Shown: positions 5,336 to 10,253 of the stretch, one piece after another
Layout of the letters: every line of letters begins with the position of its first letter
How positions within the stretch are numbered: position 1 is the stretch's first letter
Origin: SG8-39 sp032125995
Lineage (GTDB): Bacteria; Pseudomonadota; Gammaproteobacteria; Burkholderiales; SG8-39
DNA length: 10,253 nucleotides
Direction: 5' to 3'
Assembly: GCA_032125995.1 (NCBI GenBank)
Contig: JAQBBQ010000145.1
Location: forward strand, 1-10,253
Notes under the pieces: model-generated
What the model was told of the DNA's origin: nothing
The model's database searches: none
What the model saw: the letters and a program-made list of their open reading frames with translations, nothing else
Made by a program: the position numbers and the translations under genes

Positions 5336-6622
5336 ATGGCGGATCGCAACTTCGGGATTGAGACGCTCTGTCTGCACGCCGGACAGATTCCTGACCCCAC
5401 GACCGGCGCACGTGCGGCGCCGATCTACCAGACGACGTCCTTCGTCTTCGATTCCACCGACCATGCCGCGAGCCTGTTCAATCTGCAGACCTTCGGCAAC
5501 GTCTACTCGCGCATCTCCAATCCCACGGTGGCGGTGTTCGAGGAGCGAATGGCCGCGATCGAAAACGGCCGCGCGGCGGTCGCCGTGGCGAGCGGCCAGG
5601 CTGCCGAGGTCGTCGCGATCCTCACCCTGTGCGAGCAAGGCGACCACATCGTCTCGGCATCGACGCTGTATGGCGGCACGCACACGCTGCTCGACGTCAA
5701 CCTGCGCAAGCTCGGCATCGAGACGACCTTCGTCCACCCGGACGACCCGGAGAACTTCCGCAAGGCGCTGCGCAAGAACACCAAGCTCCTCTACGCCGAG
5801 ACGCTCGGCAACCCGCTGATCAACCTCGTCGACATCGAGGCGCTCGCGGCAATCGCGCATGACGCGGGAATCCCGCTCGTCGTCGACAACACGGTGCCTT
5901 CGCCCTATCTATGCCGACCCTTCGACTGGGGTGCCGACATCGTCGTCCATTCGGCGACCAAGTACCTCGGCGGCCACGGCACGACGATGGGCGGCGTGGT
6001 CATCGAGTCGGGCCGGTTCCCCTGGGACAACGGCAACTTCCCCGGCATGACCGAACCGTCCAAGGGCTACCACGGCGTGCGCTTCTTCGAGACTTTCGGC
6101 GACTTCGGCTTCACCATGCGTTTGCGCATGGAAACGATGCGCACCTTCGGACCGGCGCTCGCACCGCTGAACGCGTGGCTCCTCCTGCAGGGCGTGGAGT
6201 CGCTGCACGTGCGGATGGACCGGCACTGCGCGAATGCGCTCGCGGTCGCGCAATTCCTCCAGGCGCATGCCAAGGTGGCCTGGGTGAACTATCCCGGCCT
6301 CGCCGACAACAAGTACCACGCGCTCGCGCAGAAGTATCTGCCGAAAGGCGCTTCGGGCCTGCTCAACTTCGGCGTCCGCGGCGGCGCCGAGGCCGGTCAG
6401 AAATTCATCGAGGCGGCGCAGTTCATGAGCCACCTGGTCAATATCGGCGATGCGAAGACCCTGATATCGCATCCCGCTTCGACCACCCACCGGCAGATGA
6501 GCGATGAGGAGCAACTGAAGGCCGGTGTCATGCCCGACATGGTGCGCATGTCGGTGGGCATCGAGTCGATCGACGACCTGCTGTGGGATATCGATCAGGC
6601 ATTGGACGCAGCTACGAACTGA
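5336..6622 (+). CDS. metY: O-acetylhomoserine sulfhydrylase (PLP-dependent, Cys/Met metabolism family)
   Basis: This 428-residue cytoplasmic PLP enzyme makes homocysteine from O-acetylhomoserine and sulfide, the direct-sulfhydrylation route to methionine; members may also accept O-acetylserine. Length and N-terminus (FGIETLCLHAGQIPDPTTGA) match the MetY subgroup rather than the ~390-residue MetB/MetC. Visible landmarks are YSRISNPT (58-64), the cofactor-stacking tyrosine in STLYGG (Y112), D184 in VVDNT for the PLP ring nitrogen, and the Schiff-base lysine K209 in HSATKYLGGHG. Near the C-terminus are the substrate-carboxylate region SHPASTTHRQM and VRMSVGIE. I chose the ATG at 5336 on homology. 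A GTG at 5300 is in frame but adds an Arg-rich stretch unlike the family. The Shine-Dalgarno is poor. It is followed after 11 nt by the dehydrogenase, so the two form an operon. Confidence 0.9.
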   Translation: MADRNFGIETLCLHAGQIPDPTTGARAAPIYQTTSFVFDSTDHAASLFNLQTFGNVYSRISNPTVAVFEERMAAIENGRAAVAVASGQAAEVVAILTLCEQGDHIVSASTLYGGTHTLLDVNLRKLGIETTFVHPDDPENFRKALRKNTKLLYAETLGNPLINLVDIEALAAIAHDAGIPLVVDNTVPSPYLCRPFDWGADIVVHSATKYLGGHGTTMGGVVIESGRFPWDNGNFPGMTEPSKGYHGVRFFETFGDFGFTMRLRMETMRTFGPALAPLNAWLLLQGVESLHVRMDRHCANALAVAQFLQAHAKVAWVNYPGLADNKYHALAQKYLPKGASGLLNFGVRGGAEAGQKFIEAAQFMSHLVNIGDAKTLISHPASTTHRQMSDEEQLKAGVMPDMVRMSVGIESIDDLLWDIDQALDAATN

Positions 6623-6633
6623 GGAGAAGGAAC

Positions 6634-7695
6634 ATGCTGAGCTGGGACGTCGTCGAACATGGCAGGCCGCTGCAGAAAGTACTCAAGGACACGCCGAAGC
6701 CGACTGGAACCGAGGTGCTGGTGCGCGTCACGCGCTCGGGCATATGCCATTCGGATTTGCACATCTGGGACGGCTACTTCGATCTCGGCGGCGGCAAGCG
6801 TTTCTACGTCAAAGACCGGGGCTGCGTACCCCCGTTCACGATGGGGCACGAACCCTTCGGCATCGTCGAGGCGCTCGGTCCGCGTGCCAAGGGCGCACGG
6901 GTTGGCCAAAAGCGCGTCGTGTTTCCGTGGATCGGCTGCGGCAAGTGCGCCGTGTGCAAGGATGGGCAGGACAACTATTGCCTGTCGCAGAAGTCTCTCG
7001 GCGTCTATACGCGCGGGGCCTACGGTACGCACATCACCATCCCGCATCCGAGGTATCTCGTCGATGCGAGCGGCGTCGATGAGGCCTTTGCCGCGACCCT
7101 GGCCTGCTCGGGCCTCACCGCGTACAGCGCCACCGCCAAGCTGCCGGCGCTCGATGCGCGCGACTGGGTCGCGATCATGGGCTGCGGCGGCCTCGGTTTG
7201 GTCGGCATCTCGATCCTGCGCGCCAAAGGCGTGCGCAACATCATTGCCTGCGACATCGATCCGGACAAGCTCGCCGCGGCGCGCCAGCTCGGCGCGAAGC
7301 TGGTGCTCGATACCCGAGCGCCGGACGCCGCGCAGCAGCTTGGCACGCTCGCCAAGGGCTGCCTCGCGGGCGCGATCGACTTTGTCGGCATGCCCGCGAC
7401 CTTCAACGTCGCCTACCCCGCGCTACGCAAGGGCGGACGCTACGTGCTCTGCGGCCTGTTCGGCGGTGAGATCACCGTGTCGCTGCCACCGATTGCGCAG
7501 CGCGCCGTCGGCATCGTCGGCTCCTATGTCGGCAATCTGCAGGAGCTGAAAGAGGTCGTCGCGCTGGCCAAGAAAAAGAAGCTCAAGCCGACGCCGCTCG
7601 AGGTACGGCCCGCGGACGCCGTGAATCGCACGCTCGACGAGCTCAAGGCCGGGAAGATCCTCGGGCGCGTGGTGCTCGATTTTGAAACCGCCTGA
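6634..7695 (+). CDS. Zinc-dependent NAD-linked alcohol dehydrogenase (MDR family)
   Basis: This is a 353-residue medium-chain dehydrogenase/reductase. Catalytic-zinc ligands are visible as C38 in GICHSDLH, H71-E72 in GHEPFG and C158 in LACSGLTAYSA. The structural-zinc lobe has C102, C105, C108 and C116. The Rossmann motif GCGGLG is at 183-188. An Asp (D207, in ACDID) ends the second strand and favours NAD over NADP. It should oxidise an alcohol or reduce an aldehyde; the substrate is not readable. The ATG at 6634 is well supported by GAGGAGAAGG (6621-6630), which overlaps the metY stop, so the pair is one operon. Its C-terminal region is Lys-rich (AKKKKLKP). It converges with ureG with only 14 nt between stops and no visible terminator. 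Confidence 0.9.
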   Translation: MLSWDVVEHGRPLQKVLKDTPKPTGTEVLVRVTRSGICHSDLHIWDGYFDLGGGKRFYVKDRGCVPPFTMGHEPFGIVEALGPRAKGARVGQKRVVFPWIGCGKCAVCKDGQDNYCLSQKSLGVYTRGAYGTHITIPHPRYLVDASGVDEAFAATLACSGLTAYSATAKLPALDARDWVAIMGCGGLGLVGISILRAKGVRNIIACDIDPDKLAAARQLGAKLVLDTRAPDAAQQLGTLAKGCLAGAIDFVGMPATFNVAYPALRKGGRYVLCGLFGGEITVSLPPIAQRAVGIVGSYVGNLQELKEVVALAKKKKLKPTPLEVRPADAVNRTLDELKAGKILGRVVLDFETA

Positions 7696-7709
7696 ACCGC
7701 GCCACGACG

Positions 7710-8354
7710 TCAGCGCGACAGCGTCGGCTTCGCGTGACGCTCGTTGCTTAACAGGCCCTCGGTTTCGATGAACTGGATAACGGCATCGAGTCCTTGACCG
7801 GTCTTCAGGTTGGTGAATACGAACGGCCGCTCGCCGCGCATCTTCTTCGCGTCGCGCGCCATGACCTCGAGCGAAGCACCGACCATCGGTGCGAGGTCGA
7901 TCTTGTTGATGATGAGCAGGTCGCTCTTGGTGATGCCGGGGCCGCCCTTCCTCGGAATCTTGTCGCCGGCCGCGACGTCGATCACGTAGAGCGTGAGGTC
8001 GGAGAGTTCCGGACTGAAGGTCGCCGCAAGGTTATCGCCACCGGACTCGATGATGACCAGGTCCAGGTCGGGGAAGCGGCGTCCGAGCCGCGCCACGGCT
8101 TCGAGGTTGATCGAGGCGTCTTCGCGAATTGCGGTGTGGGGACAACCGCCGGTCTCCACACCCAGGATCCGCTCGGCTGCGAGCGCTTCGTTGCGCACCA
8201 GGAACTGTGCGTCTTCTTCGGTGTAAATGTCGTTGGTGACGACGGCGAGTTGCAACTTGTCACGCAAGGCCATGCAGAGGGCGAGCGTCAGCGCGGTCTT
8301 GCCCGAACCCACGGGCCCGCCAATGCCGAGGCGCAATGGCGATGCGTCGCTCAT
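7710..8354 (-). CDS. ureG: Urease accessory GTPase UreG
   Basis: This 214-residue SIMIBI-class GTPase drives nickel insertion into apo-urease together with UreF and UreD/H, receiving nickel from UreE. Seen in the sequence: P-loop GPVGSGKT (13-20), NDIYTEEDA (41-49), the nickel-binding CPH at 71-73 in ETGGCPHTAIREDAS, the switch motif ESGGDNLA (103-110), and the guanine-specificity motif NKID (150-153). Length is typical. The start at 8354 forms an ATGA overlap with the ureF stop (8351-8353). No Shine-Dalgarno precedes it, so it is probably translated by coupling. A longer open frame upstream is only the ureF antiframe. It is the last gene of the urease operon in this window and converges with the dehydrogenase. 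Confidence 0.97.
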   Translation of the reverse strand: MSDASPLRLGIGGPVGSGKTALTLALCMALRDKLQLAVVTNDIYTEEDAQFLVRNEALAAERILGVETGGCPHTAIREDASINLEAVARLGRRFPDLDLVIIESGGDNLAATFSPELSDLTLYVIDVAAGDKIPRKGGPGITKSDLLIINKIDLAPMVGASLEVMARDAKKMRGERPFVFTNLKTGQGLDAVIQFIETEGLLSNERHAKPTLSR

Positions 8355-9013
8355 GATCTGAACAAGCGGCTGTACTGGGTTTCGTGATCGGACGAGAGCA
8401 GCGCGAGCCCGGGTACGTAGGCCCCCAGTGCGGCGTCTTCGATCGATTCGGCGTCGCCTGCGATCGCCTCGAGGCGCGCGCCAAGCGAGAGCAATATGCG
8501 CTGCCCGTCGGTCTGGCCAAGCGGAACGGATTTCACCGCGGCGATGACCTGGTTCTCGAGCCAAGCCCAGAGGTAGGCGACGAGCGCGTCATGCGCTGCG
8601 ATACGCCACTGCGCGGTCGCGTAGGCAAACGCCGCAGGAAAGGACGGCTCGTCCATCGCATCGAGCGCTGCTGCGCCCTCGAGTTGCCCGAGCAGCAACC
8701 GCAACGAGTAACCCATCTGGACCGTCTCGGCGCGCAGCTCGCTCGTTTCCCGGCTGGCGAGAAAATCCTCGTTCCAGCGTGCAGCGGCGGTGTGATCACC
8801 GGCGCGCCAGGCCGCAATCAACCGCACCAGGATCGGCGCCTCCATGCACGCGAGCGACAGATCCAGCAGCTCCGCGATCCATTGCTCGGCGCTTGCCCGG
8901 TCATGCACCATGCCTGCTTCGATCGCCGCCTCGAGCCCCTGCGAATAGCTGAACGCGCCCACCGGGAGCGCCGGGCTCGCCAGCTGGAGCAGCCGCGCGA
9001 GATCAGTGCTCAT
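8351..9013 (-). CDS. ureF: Urease accessory protein UreF
   Basis: This is a 220-residue all-helical accessory protein that bridges UreG and UreD/H on apo-urease and gates nickel delivery. The N-terminal hallmark LLQLASPALPVGAFSYSQGLE (residues 8-28) is diagnostic. Further family-like segments are RETSELRAETVQMGYSL and the C-terminal AIAGDAESIED. The start at 9013 lies inside the His-rich 3' end of ureE (11-nt overlap), in another frame. The bases before it are the CAC/GAC/AAG codons of the tail and contain no Shine-Dalgarno, so translation very likely depends on ribosomes leaving ureE. The stop overlaps the ureG start in ATGA. An upstream open frame to 9415 is antiframe to ureE and is not used. 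Confidence 0.95.
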   Translation of the reverse strand: MSTDLARLLQLASPALPVGAFSYSQGLEAAIEAGMVHDRASAEQWIAELLDLSLACMEAPILVRLIAAWRAGDHTAAARWNEDFLASRETSELRAETVQMGYSLRLLLGQLEGAAALDAMDEPSFPAAFAYATAQWRIAAHDALVAYLWAWLENQVIAAVKSVPLGQTDGQRILLSLGARLEAIAGDAESIEDAALGAYVPGLALLSSDHETQYSRLFRS

Positions 9014-9566
9014 GCTTGTGGTCGTGGTCATGGTCATGGTCATGATCGTGTCCACACTGCGCATGATCGTGATCGTGCGCTGCGCCGAATTCGTGAATGC
9101 GCGCCGCGCCGTCGCCATGATGCTGATGCCCGCCCGCGTAGGCGCCGGCCTCGGGTTCGAACGGCGCCTGCATCCGCTCGAGCGTCGCGCCGAGCCCCTG
9201 CAGCATGCCCTCGAGCACATGGTCGGCGGCGATGCGCAGGAACCCTTCGCCAACCTGCACCGGCACGTGCCGGTTGCCGAGGTGGTAGGCGGCGCGCGCG
9301 AGCGACGCGGCGTCGGCACAGACCGCGTGCACCACCTGCTCGGGTTGCGCGACGATCTCGACAATGCGGCCGTCCGAGGCGACCACGAGGTCGCCACCGC
9401 GCAGCACCTCGCCACGCGGCAAGTTCAGGGCGACGTCTTCACCCGAATCGAGCCGCGCGCGCAGCCGGCTCTTCTGGCGCTTGTCGAAGGGCAGCTCGAG
9501 ACGCCCCTTGACGTCGACGGCGTAGGCGTCGCGACGCATCTTCAGCTTGGCCTTGATTTCGAGCAT
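9003..9566 (-). CDS. ureE: Urease nickel metallochaperone UreE with His/Asp-rich tail
   Basis: This 187-residue dimeric chaperone hands Ni2+ to UreG/apo-urease. The N-terminal peptide-binding domain spans roughly 1-75. The metal-binding domain contains YHLGNRHVP, where H100 corresponds in position to the dimer-interface nickel ligand His96 of the Klebsiella protein. The C-terminus (147-187) is exceptionally His-rich: GGHQHHGDG, IHEFGAAHDHDHAQCG, then alternating His-Asp ending KHEH, about 15 histidines plus one Cys (C171). Such tails bind extra nickel and may store it; not all UreE proteins have them. The ATG at 9566 follows the ureC stop (9569-9571) by 2 nt without a Shine-Dalgarno, implying coupling. 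The tail is encoded by a hexanucleotide repeat, and its last 11 nt are shared with ureF. Confidence 0.95.
   Translation of the reverse strand: MLEIKAKLKMRRDAYAVDVKGRLELPFDKRQKSRLRARLDSGEDVALNLPRGEVLRGGDLVVASDGRIVEIVAQPEQVVHAVCADAASLARAAYHLGNRHVPVQVGEGFLRIAADHVLEGMLQGLGATLERMQAPFEPEAGAYAGGHQHHGDGAARIHEFGAAHDHDHAQCGHDHDHDHDHDHKHEH
9019..9048 (+). repeat. Hexanucleotide tandem repeat inside ureE encoding His-Asp
   Basis: Five in-phase units of TGGTCR or TGATCG occur here: TGGTCG, TGGTCA three times, and TGATCG. On the minus strand each gives one His-Asp pair of the UreE tail. Because units are 6 bp, slippage would change the tail by whole His-Asp pairs without a frameshift. Confidence 0.7.
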
Positions 9567-9568
9567 GC

Positions 9569-10253
<685 letters not shown>

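Noticed and set aside
4625..5860. Long minus-strand open frame opposite the AraC-type gene and metY
   Set aside because: It spans the intergenic gap and two well-identified genes on the other strand, and its translation has no recognisable domain.
8384..9511. Long plus-strand open frame opposite ureF and ureE
   Set aside because: It is antisense to two unmistakable urease accessory genes, Arg/His-rich and without domain-like sequence; such frames are common in GC-rich DNA.

Overview
The window is GC-rich bacterial DNA, densely packed with genes on both strands, and looks chromosomal. The protein types, the ureC-ureE-ureF-ureG gene order and the general feel of the proteins suggest a proteobacterium, most likely a betaproteobacterium. 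That placement is inference, because no rRNA or other phylogenetic marker is present. I see no transposase, phage gene, CRISPR array or tRNA.

Layout. Positions 1-363 (minus) hold the N-terminal part of a small secreted protein of unknown function that runs off the left edge. At 514-939 (plus) is a YkgJ-type cysteine-cluster protein. Its stop codon sits in the loop side of a perfect 16-bp hairpin. The convergent gap to 1034 also holds a second perfect hairpin and, on the minus strand, a four-tract G-quadruplex motif. At 1035-3667 (minus) is a two-gene operon, an HSL-type alpha/beta hydrolase followed by an acetolactate-synthase-like ThDP enzyme, joined by a 4-nt GTGA overlap. It starts from a divergent promoter region where a perfect 16-bp palindrome overlaps a TATAAT box. 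The plus-strand partner of that region is a CoA-binding (YccU-type) protein at 3741-4220.

Next on the plus strand come an AraC-family regulator (4307-5224), O-acetylhomoserine sulfhydrylase metY (5336-6622) and a zinc-dependent alcohol dehydrogenase (6634-7695). MetY and the dehydrogenase are clearly one operon. The AraC gene upstream of them may or may not control them.

The right end (7710-10253, minus) is the distal part of a urease operon in the order ureC, ureE, ureF, ureG. The junctions are so tight that ureE, ureF and ureG appear to lack their own Shine-Dalgarno sequences. UreE carries a His/Asp-rich nickel-binding tail encoded by a hexanucleotide repeat.

The oddest signal is at the right edge. 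The ureC frame is good urease from the Asp of DSQAMG (about 10192) to its stop. The last ~61 bases of the window stay in frame but encode a hydrophobic membrane segment that does not belong to urease and resembles a membrane pyrophosphatase (HppA). A chimeric assembly end is the simplest explanation. I did not find a convincing new multi-gene defence or mobile system; most of the window is ordinary metabolism.
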